Assembly: GCF_004362215.1 (NCBI RefSeq)
Contig: NZ_SNWR01000002.1
Span: 1,612,001-1,676,000 of the forward strand
Reading direction: 5' to 3'
DNA: 64,000 nucleotides
Origin: Paractinoplanes brasiliensis
GTDB lineage: Bacteria; Actinomycetota; Actinomycetes; Mycobacteriales; Micromonosporaceae
This document shows, in pieces, positions 41,097 to 50,193 of the stretch (its first letter is position 1; every line of letters starts with the position of its first letter). Position numbers and translations under genes: made by a program. The notes below the pieces were generated by a model. That model was not told the DNA's origin. It saw nothing but the letters and a program-made list of their open reading frames with translations, and did no database searches.

Positions 41097-42125
41097 TCAG
41101 CGCGGACGGCCGTCGCGGGCCGGGCGCGGGCGGGGCACAGCCGGCCTCGCTGCGGTTGATTTGCGCACCACCAGCCGTACGGGCAGGACGAGGGGCCGGC
41201 CAGTGGTCCGGGCGCCCTGCGCGACAGCGATGCAGTTCTGCATCCCGGTGAACCCCATCCGGTACAGCGGCGACGCGATGGTCGTCAGCTGCGGCTCCAC
41301 CAGCTCGTCAAAGATGATGTTGTCGAACCCGATCACGCTGACCTGCTCGGGCACCGCCACCCCGAGACGGCTCAGCCCCTTCACGATCCCGATCGCCAGC
41401 TGGTCGTTGTAGGCCTGCACCGCCGTCGAGTCCGTCTCGGCCACCCGCAACGCCGCGCCGATCCCGGCCAGCACAGTCGGCTCGTTCGGCCCCAACCGGC
41501 GCGCCTCCAGACCCAGCTCGGCCGCCGACTGCCGCAAAGCCCGCCACCGTACGCCGTCCGACCAGCTCGTCTCCGGCCCCGCCACGTACGTGATCCGCTC
41601 ATGCCCCAGCGCCGCCAGATGCTCCACCGCCCGCCGGATCCCCCGCTCGGCGTCGTTGAGCACACAGTTGGCCTCCGGAATGATCCGGTTGAGCAGGACG
41701 ACGGCTTTCTGCTTCGCCACCATCCGCAACGCCGAGTCGGTCATCCGGGAACTGGCGATCACCACCCCGTCCACCTGCGCCAGCTCCTGCTCGATGGTCT
41801 GCCGCTCCACCTTGGGCGACTCGTTGGTGTGCGACAGGATCAACTGATAGCCGGCCTCGCGAGCCGCCTCGTACGCGCCCTTGATGATGTCGCCGTAGAA
41901 CGGATTCGTCACATCGGCCACGACCAGGGCAATAGCGTTCCGCACCACCGGAGGGCCGGGCCGCCTCGCCGCGATCCCGCTCCGATAACCCAGCTTCTCG
42001 GCCGCCTCGAAAATGCGCTGCGCGGTGTCGGCGTTGACGCGCCCCGGCCGAGCGTAGGCCCGCGACACCGTGGAGGCGGCCACCCCCGCCTCACGCGCCA
42101 CGTCGTAGATCGTCGGGCGGCTCAT
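41097..42125 (-). CDS. LacI-family transcriptional regulator
   Basis: 342 residues. The HTH is PTIYDVAREAGVAASTVSRA with hinge helix. The sugar-binding periplasmic-type domain includes IALVVADVTNPFYGDIIKGA, VDGVVIASSRMTDSALR, VQAYNDQLAIGIVKGL and SVIGFDNIIFDELVEPQLTT. Convergent with the LarA-like gene at the end of the locus. It is the natural candidate to bind the palindrome at 32593 and respond to an intermediate of the pathway. The start is placed at ATG 42125. Confidence 0.9.
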   Translation of the reverse strand: MSRPTIYDVAREAGVAASTVSRAYARPGRVNADTAQRIFEAAEKLGYRSGIAARRPGPPVVRNAIALVVADVTNPFYGDIIKGAYEAAREAGYQLILSHTNESPKVERQTIEQELAQVDGVVIASSRMTDSALRMVAKQKAVVLLNRIIPEANCVLNDAERGIRRAVEHLAALGHERITYVAGPETSWSDGVRWRALRQSAAELGLEARRLGPNEPTVLAGIGAALRVAETDSTAVQAYNDQLAIGIVKGLSRLGVAVPEQVSVIGFDNIIFDELVEPQLTTIASPLYRMGFTGMQNCIAVAQGARTTGRPLVLPVRLVVRKSTAARPAVPRPRPARDGRPR

Positions 42126-42242
42126 GTCCGAGATGTTAAATCCGCCGGCCGCCCCGAAACAGCCCCGCGCCCGTCCCCGGGGTGGTTGATCCCTGCCATA
42201 GTCGGGTGGGCAACCCCGCCCCAGGAGGTTGAATCGTTCACC

Positions 42243-43520
42243 GTGCGCGTCGTCAGTCTCCTCACCGCAGCCACCATGCTCACCCACCCGGCGGCCGCCG
42301 CTCCGGTCGCGATGAGCCCGGCCGCTTCCGTCGCGCTGCACCCGGCTGCCGCCTCCGTTGCGCTGCACCCGGTTGCTGCTCCCGCTGCGCTGCGCCCGGT
42401 TGCCGCTTCCGCTGCGCTGCGCCCGGTTGCCGCTTCCGCTGCGCTGCACCCGGTTGCCGCTTCCGCTGCGCTGCACCCGGTTGCCGCTTCCGCTGCGCTG
42501 GGCCGGGCGGCGGAGACGGTCTGCACCGTGCGCGACGACCGGCTCGACGAGCTCTCCGGCATGGTGGCCGTCGGATCCGGCTACGTCGTCGTCAACGACG
42601 GCTCCGACTTCGCCGCCCGCCGGAAGATCTTCTTCCTGAACTCGGCCTGCAAGGTGACGAGGACAGTCTCGTACCCGTCCCGCCCGCGCGACACCGAAGA
42701 CCTGGCCCGAGGCCGCGACGGCACTCTCTGGGTCGGCGACATCGGAGACAACAGCAGCAGCCGCACCACGATCGCGCTGTGGAAACTCGCCCCCGGCGCG
42801 CGCACTCCCACCCTGTTCCGCATGACCTATCCGGACGGCTCTCGCAATGCCGAGGCACTGCTGGTAACCCCCGGCAACACGCCGATCGTCATCTCCAAAG
42901 AGGGCGGAACAGCCGGCCTCTACGTGCCGGCCCGCCCACTCAGCCGCGACGCCCCCACACCCCTGCGCAGGGCCGGCGAAGTCACCCTCCCCCTGACCTC
43001 CACCAGCAACCCGTTCTCGTTCCTGGGCCGAGCCGTCATCACCGGCGCCGCCACCTCCCCCGACGGCACCCACGTAGCCCTGCGGACCTACGCCGACGCC
43101 TTCGAGTTCCCCATCCCCGACGGCGACGTCATTCGTGGCCTGACCAGCGGCAAACCCCGGCAGATCCCCCTACCCGACGAACCCCAGGGCGAGGCCATCA
43201 CCTACACCCCCGACGGCCGCGCCCTGCTCACCGTCTCCGAGTCCTCAGGCGAGGCGGCCAAAGACCCGGTCATCCTCCGGTACGCCCTCCCTGACCGTCC
43301 CGAAGCGCCCTCCGGGCAACCCACCCAGGCCCCGCCCTCAACCGCCGCCCCCGAACCCAGCCCTTCCAGCGCCGCCATCGGCCCTGGTCCCGCCACCGCC
43401 GCAGCTGACGGCTCACCCCGCTTCAACTACATCACCGTGGTCGTCGGCCTGATCCTCACCCTGGCAGCCCTCCTGGCCGTCGCCGTCGTCCTACTGGCCC
43501 GCCGCTCCCGCCGCCGCTGA
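42243..43520 (+). CDS. Secreted, membrane-anchored propeller-like protein with N-terminal repeats
   Basis: 425 residues. A signal peptide (VRVVSLLTAATMLTHPAAAA) is followed by about seven copies of a 9-residue PVAASAALH/R repeat (about 30-85). A domain of about 280 residues comes next, with propeller-like blade sequences (DTEDLARGRDGTLWVGDIGD, GRAVITGAATSPDGTHVALR, QGEAITYTPDGRALLTVSES). Then a Pro/Ala-rich stalk and a C-terminal helix with basic tail anchor it in the membrane. Function unknown. GTG 42243 is 14 nt after AGGAGG, a long spacing. Confidence 0.72.
   Translation: MRVVSLLTAATMLTHPAAAAPVAMSPAASVALHPAAASVALHPVAAPAALRPVAASAALRPVAASAALHPVAASAALHPVAASAALGRAAETVCTVRDDRLDELSGMVAVGSGYVVVNDGSDFAARRKIFFLNSACKVTRTVSYPSRPRDTEDLARGRDGTLWVGDIGDNSSSRTTIALWKLAPGARTPTLFRMTYPDGSRNAEALLVTPGNTPIVISKEGGTAGLYVPARPLSRDAPTPLRRAGEVTLPLTSTSNPFSFLGRAVITGAATSPDGTHVALRTYADAFEFPIPDGDVIRGLTSGKPRQIPLPDEPQGEAITYTPDGRALLTVSESSGEAAKDPVILRYALPDRPEAPSGQPTQAPPSTAAPEPSPSSAAIGPGPATAAADGSPRFNYITVVVGLILTLAALLAVAVVLLARRSRRR
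42318..42500 (+). repeat. 27-bp coding tandem repeat (PVAASAALH)
   Basis: About seven in-frame copies of CCGGTTGCCGCTTCCGCTGC plus GCTGCAC. The sequence alternates His and Arg at unit ends. It lies just after the signal peptide and should form a surface-exposed linker. Confidence 0.88.
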
Positions 43521-44253
43521 CCAACCTGAACCACGTCACAACCCAGCCCGAACCGCACCCTCGTCTTGATCGTCGCCCCGCCACCCCTCCAGCCCCCGCC
43601 ACGCTCCCCCGCCACCCCCACCCCTACGCTCCAGCCCCACGCTCCAACCCTTGCCCGGCGTCACAACCGCAATTGCGTCCTAGGAAGCTAGGATTAATCC
43701 TGCCAAGCATTGCTGAGCCCGGCTGGGAGTGGCAACGGGCCGCGTAAGAGTCCCGCCGACCGCGCGGGTTGGGCAGCCAGGCGGCTTCGAGCGAGCCAGA
43801 AGGTCCGGCGCGATCAGCTACGCCAACACACGGCCAGGAGTAACAGCGCACCCCGTGGGAGCCCCACCGACCGCCCGGGCCGAACAACCAGGCGGCTCCG
43901 AGCGAGCCAGAAGGTCCGGCGCGATCAGCTACGCCAACACACGGCCAGGAGTAACAGCGCACCCCGTGGGAGCCCCACCGACCGCCCGGGCCGAACAACC
44001 AGGCGGCTCCGAGCGAGCCAGAAGGTCCGGCGCGATCAGCTACGCCAACACACGGCCAGGAGTAACAGCGCACCCCGTGGGAGCCCCACCGACCGCCCGG
44101 GCCGAACAGCCAGGCGGCTTCGAGCGAGCCAGCGCAATGCAAGCGGCCCCGCAGTCAAACGCTCGGAGCGACCCCAGCGCAACCCGGCGGCCCCGGCAGT
44201 CAAACGCTCCGAACGACCCAGCGCCACCCGAACGGGCCGCACAAGTCAGCTCC
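43521..44253. other. 733-bp gap with nested palindromes and a 111-bp repeat array
   Basis: 43521-43660 shows nothing. 43668-43701 has the palindromes CGCAATTGCG and AGGATTAATCCT in an AT-rich spot. 43727-44130 holds the 111-bp array, and 44130-44230 has two copies of a shorter block around CAGTCAAACGCTC. A frame from GTG 43729 stays open through the array, but has no recognisable domain. Confidence 0.55.
43727..44130. repeat. 111-bp tandem repeat, about 3.6 copies
   Basis: The marker CCAGGCGGCT recurs at 43777, 43888, 43999 and 44110, exactly 111 bp apart. Internal copies are almost identical, and the first and last are diverged. 111 is 37 codons, so frames stay open on both strands (37-residue repeats). 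No CRISPR-like spacers. Confidence 0.93.
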
Positions 44254-44814
44254 TCACCGTTCGCTTGCGGTCCGGGCGGTCTCGTCCTCCGAACGCCATG
44301 TTCCGCCGCCGTCCAGGTGTTCGTGGATCGCGGCCCGGACGGCCGACTCGTTCAACCCTGCCAGCGGCACCCGGTACCGCACGGCCCCTCCCCCACGTTT
44401 GCCCCGCGCCCGCCTGCCGTCCCGGTCGACGGGGACGATCCGAGCACCGTCCGCCTCGCGGACGAACACTTCGAGCGTCGCGATCGGCCGCCGGCGCCGG
44501 ACCCGTACGCGAGTCACCGCGTCGCCCGGCACGAGCACCCCGTCGCTGCGGGCGGCGGCCAGTTCGATCCCGTACGGGGTGAGGCGCAGCACGGGCGGGC
44601 GCCGCCGAGTGACCAGCAACGAGAAGAACGGGAACAAGATCGTGTAGGCGCACCCGTACGTGATCAGGAACTCCCATGCGGGGGACACCCAGCGGCCGAA
44701 GAGCGCCGAGTAGAGCAGCCCGGCCGCGATCCAGCCGAGCACACTGGCCGCCACCGCGATGACGGCCATGTCGAGCAGGAAGCGGCGCGGCGACCAGGCC
44801 GGCGAGGTGTTCAC
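44254..44814 (-). CDS. Two-helix membrane protein of unknown function
   Basis: 186 residues. Two hydrophobic helices (MAVIAVAASVLGWIAAGLLY and LITYGCAYTILFPFFSLL) are followed by a basic cytoplasmic or PH-like beta-rich region (RPPVLRLTPYGIELAAARSD, PGDAVTRVRVRRRR, RIVPVDRDGRRARGK). No family recognised with certainty. Starts at GTG 44814. Confidence 0.65.
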   Translation of the reverse strand: MNTSPAWSPRRFLLDMAVIAVAASVLGWIAAGLLYSALFGRWVSPAWEFLITYGCAYTILFPFFSLLVTRRRPPVLRLTPYGIELAAARSDGVLVPGDAVTRVRVRRRRPIATLEVFVREADGARIVPVDRDGRRARGKRGGGAVRYRVPLAGLNESAVRAAIHEHLDGGGTWRSEDETARTASER

Positions 44815-44957
44815 GGGCAGATCATGTCAGCCCGGTGAGTCGTATGGGCGACACCGGGGGCTGATTCGACCACCTTCGCGCGGCGGTTCACAGGGGACTC
44901 ACAGACGACCGGATGAGATGGGCAGGCGTCCATTCGTAGCGCTCTGGGGGGTTTGTT

Positions 44958-46454
44958 GTGGGACGGGTACGCAGATGGGGACTCGCCGCCGTCGCGGGGG
45001 TCATGCCGGCGGCGCTGGCGTTCACCGGAATTCAGGTCGCCGACGCGGCCACCAGCAAGGCAGTCGCCGGCGACGGCGTCAAGCTGGTCTCGGCCGGCAA
45101 GAACATCAAGGCCGAACGGTACGAGTACGGCGCCGGCTGGACGGTCGACCTCGACCTCGGCCTGAACGTCGTCGCCGGGCAGGAGCCGATCGAGATCAGG
45201 GCCACCCGCAAGACGTACGCGAGTCCGGTCGTGGCCGAGTTGATCACGAAGAAGGGCAAGGTCACGCTGCCCAGGGTGCTCGCCCCCGACCTGTACACGC
45301 TCAAGCAGTTCACCACGGTGACGATCAAGAACACGAAGGGCGCCGTGGTCAAGCGCTACTGGACGAACTTCTGCCCCAACGCGTACGACTCGGTGCGCAC
45401 CCGCCCCGACGCGCCGGCGCAGACGCCGTACCCGACAGGTTGCCCGTCCGGGAACCCGTTCACGCTCGGCACGGTGTGGGGCGTGCAGGCGGGGTGGAGC
45501 GCCAAGACGAGCGACATACCCACCCACGGCAAGCCGTTCGACCTGCCGCCCGGGAAGTACTCGGTCGGCGTCACCATCAATCCTCCGTACCAGAAGCTCT
45601 TGAATCTGCCCGCCAAGGACGCGACCGTCGCGCTGAACCTGACCGTGGTCAAGGAGTCCGCGCGGGCGGAAGCGCGCACCAATGCGCATCAGCATCACGG
45701 TCAGCAGGTGTCCGAGACCCACGCCGAGTACCGCGTGCCGGCTCAGCGGCCGGCCATCCGTAAGGCGGCGCCGGGACCCCGGCCCGACCTGCGCTCGCTG
45801 CCCGCCTGGGGCATCTCGATCGGCAAGGGCGCCAAGAACAAGTGGTACGTCAACTTCGGCGCGACGGTGTGGAACGCCGGTGACTCGCCGCTGCTGGTCG
45901 ACGGGTTCCGCCGCAGCGGGCAGGACCTGATGGACGCGTACCAGTACTTCTTCGACGCCCAGGGCAACCAGGTCGGCGCCGTGCAGGCCGGGACGATGGA
46001 GTGGGATCCGCGCGCCGGGCACAACCACTGGCACTTCACCGACTTCGCGCAGTACAACCTGCTCAAGTCCGACCAGAAACAGGTCGCGCGCAGCGGCAAG
46101 GAGGCGTTCTGCCTGGCCAACACCGACCAGGTCGACTACACGATCCCGCTGGCGAAGTGGCGGCCGTACAACACCGACCTCGAGACGTCGTGCGGCGAGA
46201 AGAACTCGGTGGGGGTGCGTGAGGTGCTCGACATCGGCAACGGCGACACCTACACCCAGGACCGGCCGGGACAGTCGTTCGACGTCACGTCGCTACCCAA
46301 CGGCACCTACTACATCCAGGTGAAGGCGAACCCGGTCGGCAAGCTGAGCGAGAAGAGCACGGCGAACAACACGTCCGTACGCAAGATCGTGCTCGGCGGC
46401 ACGGCGAAGAAGCGAACCCTCGCCGTACCGCCGGTCAACGGCATCAAGGGCTGA
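44958..46454 (+). CDS. Secreted lysyl oxidase-like copper protein
   Basis: 498 residues. A signal peptide ends near ADA (about 30). The N-terminal half is an uncharacterised beta-rich domain. The C-terminal half has the lysyl oxidase block: GTMEWDPRAGHNHWHFTDFA (His-x-His-x-His copper site), LLKSDQKQVARSGKEAFCLA and the downstream LETSCGEKNSVGVREVLDI. Animal lysyl oxidases oxidise peptidyl lysine; bacterial versions are secreted and their substrates are unclear. GTG 44958 follows a G-rich ribosome binding site. Confidence 0.8.
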   Translation: MGRVRRWGLAAVAGVMPAALAFTGIQVADAATSKAVAGDGVKLVSAGKNIKAERYEYGAGWTVDLDLGLNVVAGQEPIEIRATRKTYASPVVAELITKKGKVTLPRVLAPDLYTLKQFTTVTIKNTKGAVVKRYWTNFCPNAYDSVRTRPDAPAQTPYPTGCPSGNPFTLGTVWGVQAGWSAKTSDIPTHGKPFDLPPGKYSVGVTINPPYQKLLNLPAKDATVALNLTVVKESARAEARTNAHQHHGQQVSETHAEYRVPAQRPAIRKAAPGPRPDLRSLPAWGISIGKGAKNKWYVNFGATVWNAGDSPLLVDGFRRSGQDLMDAYQYFFDAQGNQVGAVQAGTMEWDPRAGHNHWHFTDFAQYNLLKSDQKQVARSGKEAFCLANTDQVDYTIPLAKWRPYNTDLETSCGEKNSVGVREVLDIGNGDTYTQDRPGQSFDVTSLPNGTYYIQVKANPVGKLSEKSTANNTSVRKIVLGGTAKKRTLAVPPVNGIKG

Positions 46455-46458
46455 GCGG

Positions 46459-47673
46459 TCAGCCGGTCCGCGGTGGCTGTTCGTGCCGGTAGTTGTCGAC
46501 ACGGGCGGTCCCGCGGGCCGACGCCGAGCCGTAGACCGTGCCCCCGGCCGTACGGGGGGACGCGGCTGGTGGGCCGGCGACCACTGCCGCGGGAGCGGCG
46601 AGCCGGGGCCACAGCGAGGCCTTGCGTTTGGCCGACACGTCCTCGACCCAGCCGAACACGAGCACCGCCCCGAGCACCATGACCGTCTCGAGCAAGAGCA
46701 TCCAGACGACGTACTGGAAGGTCGCCCACGGCACCTGGTAGTGCTCCAGCACGGCCGCACCGACGGTGATCAGCGGGAAGTGCCACAGGTAGATCGTGAT
46801 CGCGCGGGCGTTGATGACCCGCACCGACTCCGACAGCCACCTGACCTTGTCGAGCGCGGCCATCGTCGGACGGAACCGCAGCACGATCAGGACAAAGGCG
46901 AGAGACCACAGCGTACGGGCGATGGGCTCCTCGTTGAGGTCGAAGCCCCACGCCGTCGGGTGGGTGAACAGCCAGTACAGCCCGTAGCCGCCGATCGTCG
47001 CGGTGATCGCCGCCCAGACCACGACGGGCAGCCGGTGCAGGCGCCCGTCGCGGTGCGCGAAGCCGGCCATCCAGCACGCCGCGTAGGTGACGAAGTCCCA
47101 CATGATGCCGTCGACCGGGTCGGGCAGGCGGAAACCGGTCAGGTGCAGCGCGGCCAGGGCGACCAGGGGCAGCGCGACGACGACCCAGCCGAGCTTCTTG
47201 TACGCGAGGTACAGGATCGGCGAGACCAGGACGAAGATCAGGTACGCCCGGAGGTACCAGAGGACCTCCCAGAACGGCTCGCCCCACGAGCTGCCCGGCG
47301 GGTCCTCGAGCGGGAACAGCCAGAACACCAGGTTGAGCTTGTGCAGCGGGTGGTCCGGATCGCTCGCCGACCAGCCGTGCCAGAACATGATCGGCAGCGC
47401 CACGGCGGCGAAGGTCCACAGCGCCGGCAGCAGGCGGCGGATGCGCGACCAGACGGCCTTGCGCGCGCCGCCCTTCGCGAGCGACGCGGCCATCAGCGAG
47501 CCGGCGATGGCGAACATGACGCCCATCGCGGGCAGCACATAGGTGAGCCAGGCCCAGCCGAAGGCGTGGTAGACGACCACGCGGACGATCGCGAGCGCGC
47601 GCAGCGAGTCGATGTAGCGGTTCCGCGACTTGGCCGGGGCGGTGACGGCCGCGGTGACGGGACTTGCAGACAT
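46459..47673 (-). CDS. Acyltransferase 3 family membrane protein
   Basis: 404 residues with about ten helices. RNRYIDSLRALAIVRVVVYH carries the RALA-V-V-H N-terminal signature with the catalytic-site His, and GVMFAIAGSLMAASL follows. ITIYLWHFPLITVG is the second typical region. These enzymes O-acylate cell-surface sugars, lipids or antibiotics. ATG 47673 is preferred over the longer frame, which adds only nine residues. Ends 4 bp from the convergent lysyl oxidase-like gene. Confidence 0.87.
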   Translation of the reverse strand: MSASPVTAAVTAPAKSRNRYIDSLRALAIVRVVVYHAFGWAWLTYVLPAMGVMFAIAGSLMAASLAKGGARKAVWSRIRRLLPALWTFAAVALPIMFWHGWSASDPDHPLHKLNLVFWLFPLEDPPGSSWGEPFWEVLWYLRAYLIFVLVSPILYLAYKKLGWVVVALPLVALAALHLTGFRLPDPVDGIMWDFVTYAACWMAGFAHRDGRLHRLPVVVWAAITATIGGYGLYWLFTHPTAWGFDLNEEPIARTLWSLAFVLIVLRFRPTMAALDKVRWLSESVRVINARAITIYLWHFPLITVGAAVLEHYQVPWATFQYVVWMLLLETVMVLGAVLVFGWVEDVSAKRKASLWPRLAAPAAVVAGPPAASPRTAGGTVYGSASARGTARVDNYRHEQPPRTG

Positions 47674-47805
47674 GGATGGGGCCTCCGCCAACGGTCGCAC
47701 TCTGAGAAAGCCCCTAAGACGATCATGCAGGGGAGGCGCACGTAAACCACCAGTTGCGCCCGGTCGGCCGCCCGTACGGTCAGCCCGGTCCAGCCGTCCG
47801 GGGAC

Positions 47806-48297
47806 CTATTTCCAGAAGTCTCTATGCACGTCGGCGGCGCTGGGGAGCGCGGCCGGGCCGTCGATCACCATGGGGCGCCCACCCCGCGCGAACACTTCCC
47901 GCGACGAGAGCCGCAGCGGGGGCACGACGTCCTCCCCGTCGACCATGGCGCCGAGCTCGTCGGCGGCGAACGCGAACACCAAACGGCCTATCCCTGACCA
48001 GTAGATCGCGCCCGCGCACATGGCGCAGGGTTCGGTGCTCGTGTAAAGCGTGCTTTCCCCCAGAACGGTCATCTCCCAGTCGCCGGCCGCCCGTACGAGG
48101 TTGGTCTCGGCGTGCCCGGTCGGGTCGGACCGGGTGACGGTCGAGTTCATCGCCTCGGCCACATTCCCGGCGGGGCCGACGAGCAGCGCGCCGAACGGCT
48201 GGTCGCCGCGTTTCCGCGCGTCCCAGGCGAGCGCCACGGCCCTTTCCAGGTACGTCTCGTCGGCCGCGGTGATTCCCCTGGACGTCACGATTGCCAT
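47806..48297 (-). CDS. Nucleoside/guanine deaminase (CMP/dCMP deaminase fold)
   Basis: 163 residues. The zinc and catalytic site is present: GHAETNLVR (H-A-E) and TSTEPCAMCAGAIYWS (PCxxC). QPFGALLVGPAGN is the start of the fold. Similar to guanine deaminase/tRNA adenosine deaminase-like enzymes, but too far from TadA to name. GGGGGAG lies before ATG 48297. Confidence 0.88.
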   Translation of the reverse strand: MAIVTSRGITAADETYLERAVALAWDARKRGDQPFGALLVGPAGNVAEAMNSTVTRSDPTGHAETNLVRAAGDWEMTVLGESTLYTSTEPCAMCAGAIYWSGIGRLVFAFAADELGAMVDGEDVVPPLRLSSREVFARGGRPMVIDGPAALPSAADVHRDFWK

Positions 48298-48413
48298 CCG
48301 ACTCCCCCATCGACGCGTGCCCTCCCCCAGCCTGGTGGACAGGCGGCTTGGGGGGCATCGGCCCACCGGTCGAGATGGGTGAACTCGTCGCTCAGGCGAC
48401 ACCGCGGCGGCCC

Positions 48414-49553
48414 ATGAGCGCCCACACTGACCGCATGGGTGTGGACCTGGGCAGTGTGGAACTCTTTGCGGGGCCGTCCGTGCTCGGCGGGCCCGACGAC
48501 CTCGACGCGGTGATCAGGGATTTCATCGCGGGCGCCACCGACACGTTGCTGATCGCGGTGCAGGAGATCGATTCGCGGGCGATCGCGGAGGCTGTCCTGG
48601 CGGCCAAGGCGCGCAAGGTGAGCGTGCAGGTGATCCTCGAGGGCGATTACCTGGTCGAGGATCCGCCGCTCGCCGACCCGTGGAGCCCGCTCGGCGACAA
48701 CGAGCACAACCGGGTGATCCACTCGGCGCTGCTGCGTGGCGGCGTCGACCTGGTCACCGACCTCAACCCGAAAATCTTCCACCAGAAGTTCATCGTCCGG
48801 GACCCGGGCGCCCCGACTGCGGCGGTCCTGACCGGGTCGACGAACTTCACGCTCACCGACACCGGCAAGAACACCACCGGCGGCCGTTCCGGCGGCAACA
48901 ACCTCAACCATGTGCTGATCCTGCGCGGTCAGACGGCGACCGGGCTGTACGTGCGGGAGTTCGAGCGGCTGCGCAGCGGCACGTTCGGTGAGCTGCGGGA
49001 GCGCCGTGAGCCGCGCCCACGCGAGTTCCGGCTCGGCGGCATCCGGGTCAAGCCCGTCTTCGCGCCGCACCAGGGTCCCGAGATGGAAATCATGAAACAG
49101 ATGCTGAAGGCGCAGCATCGTGTCGACTTCGCGATGTTCACCTTCGCCCAGTCCTCGGGCATCGACGACACCATGTTCTGGCTGCTCAAGGCCGGCATTC
49201 CCGTACGCGGGGTGCTGGATCGCGGTCAGGGCAGCCAGGCCTGGGCGGCCACGATCCCGCTGCGGGACAGGGGCGCCCAGCTGCACGAGAACGCGCCCGG
49301 CAACGGGGTGCGCAAAGTGCACCACAAGCTCATGGTGATCGACGAGCAGCTGGTGATCGTGGGCAGTTTCAACTACACCGCGCCCGCCGCGACCCTCAAC
49401 GACGAGAACATCGTGGTGCTGGGCGACCTGGAGGAGACCGACCCGAACGCGATCGCCGCGCAGCGCCGGCTGGCCGCGTTCGTCCTCGACGAGATCAACC
49501 GCATCATCGCGAAGCTGTCCCGCCCGGTCGCCGCTGCCGCCGGGGAGCGATGA
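48414..49553 (+). CDS. Phospholipase D-like protein with two HKD motifs
   Basis: 379 residues. The first HKD is HQKFIVRDPGAPTAAVLTGS and the second HHKLMVIDEQLVIVGSFNYT; together they form one PLD active site. MFWLLKAGIPVRGVLDRGQG lies between. Cytoplasmic, with no signal peptide. Could be a nuclease or phosphodiesterase as well as a phospholipase. ATG 48435 is an alternative start. Its last 50 bp overlap the 3' end of the response regulator gene on the other strand. Confidence 0.85.
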   Translation: MSAHTDRMGVDLGSVELFAGPSVLGGPDDLDAVIRDFIAGATDTLLIAVQEIDSRAIAEAVLAAKARKVSVQVILEGDYLVEDPPLADPWSPLGDNEHNRVIHSALLRGGVDLVTDLNPKIFHQKFIVRDPGAPTAAVLTGSTNFTLTDTGKNTTGGRSGGNNLNHVLILRGQTATGLYVREFERLRSGTFGELRERREPRPREFRLGGIRVKPVFAPHQGPEMEIMKQMLKAQHRVDFAMFTFAQSSGIDDTMFWLLKAGIPVRGVLDRGQGSQAWAATIPLRDRGAQLHENAPGNGVRKVHHKLMVIDEQLVIVGSFNYTAPAATLNDENIVVLGDLEETDPNAIAAQRRLAAFVLDEINRIIAKLSRPVAAAAGER

Positions 49554-50193
49554 GCCCCGACTCGTACGCCCAGACGACGAGCTGGGCGCGGTCGCGGCAG
49601 TGCAGCTTGGTCATGGCCCGGTTGATGTGGGTCTTCGCCGTCAACGGGCTGATCACCATCCGCGCCGCGATCTCGTCGTTGGTCAGCCCGCGGGCCACCA
49701 GCTCGACGATCTCCTGCTCGCGGCCGGTCAGCACGTCGCGCCCGGCCGACGGGTCGGGCGGGGGCGGCCCGGTGACGAACTCGCTGATCAGCGTGCGGGT
49801 GACCGTCGGCGCGAGCAGCGCGTCGCCCCGGGCCACCACGCCGACCGCCTGCAGCAGGTCGCCGGGGTCGGCGTCCTTGAGCAGGAACCCGCTGGCCCCG
49901 GCCCGTAGCGCGGCGAAGACATACTCGTCGAGCCCGTAGTTGGTGAGGATCAGCACCCGGACGCCTGCCAGCCCGGGCTCCGCGGCGATGCGGCGGGTCG
50001 CCTCGATGCCGTCCAGCCCCGGCATCTGCACATCCATGAGCACCACGTCGGGCCGGAGCACGCGGCACTGCCGCACGGCCTCAGCACCGTCGGCGGCCTC
50101 GCCGACCACGTCGAGATCGTCCTCGGCCTCGAGCAACGCCCGGAACCCGGCCCGCATGAGCGCCTGATCGTCGACCAGCAGAACCCGGATCAA
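49504..50193 (-). CDS. LuxR-type response regulator (NarL family)
   Basis: 229 residues. The receiver domain has acidic residues in LLVDDQ, the phospho-acceptor Asp in VVLMDVQMPG, Thr in ILTNYG and Lys in LLKDAD. The LuxR helix-turn-helix is LTGREQEIVELVARGLTNDE, then IAARMVISPLTAKTHINRAM. It starts at TTG 50193, overlapping the kinase stop (TTGA). It pairs with the kinase upstream in the operon. Confidence 0.92.
   Translation of the reverse strand: MIRVLLVDDQALMRAGFRALLEAEDDLDVVGEAADGAEAVRQCRVLRPDVVLMDVQMPGLDGIEATRRIAAEPGLAGVRVLILTNYGLDEYVFAALRAGASGFLLKDADPGDLLQAVGVVARGDALLAPTVTRTLISEFVTGPPPPDPSAGRDVLTGREQEIVELVARGLTNDEIAARMVISPLTAKTHINRAMTKLHCRDRAQLVVWAYESGLIAPRRQRRPGGTASR

Noticed and set aside
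43727..44130. CRISPR-like array
   Set aside because: Copies are contiguous with no unique spacers, and no cas genes are visible.
43729..44838. 369-residue plus-strand frame through the 111-bp array
   Set aside because: It overlaps the well-supported minus-strand membrane protein gene and has no domain outside the repeat.
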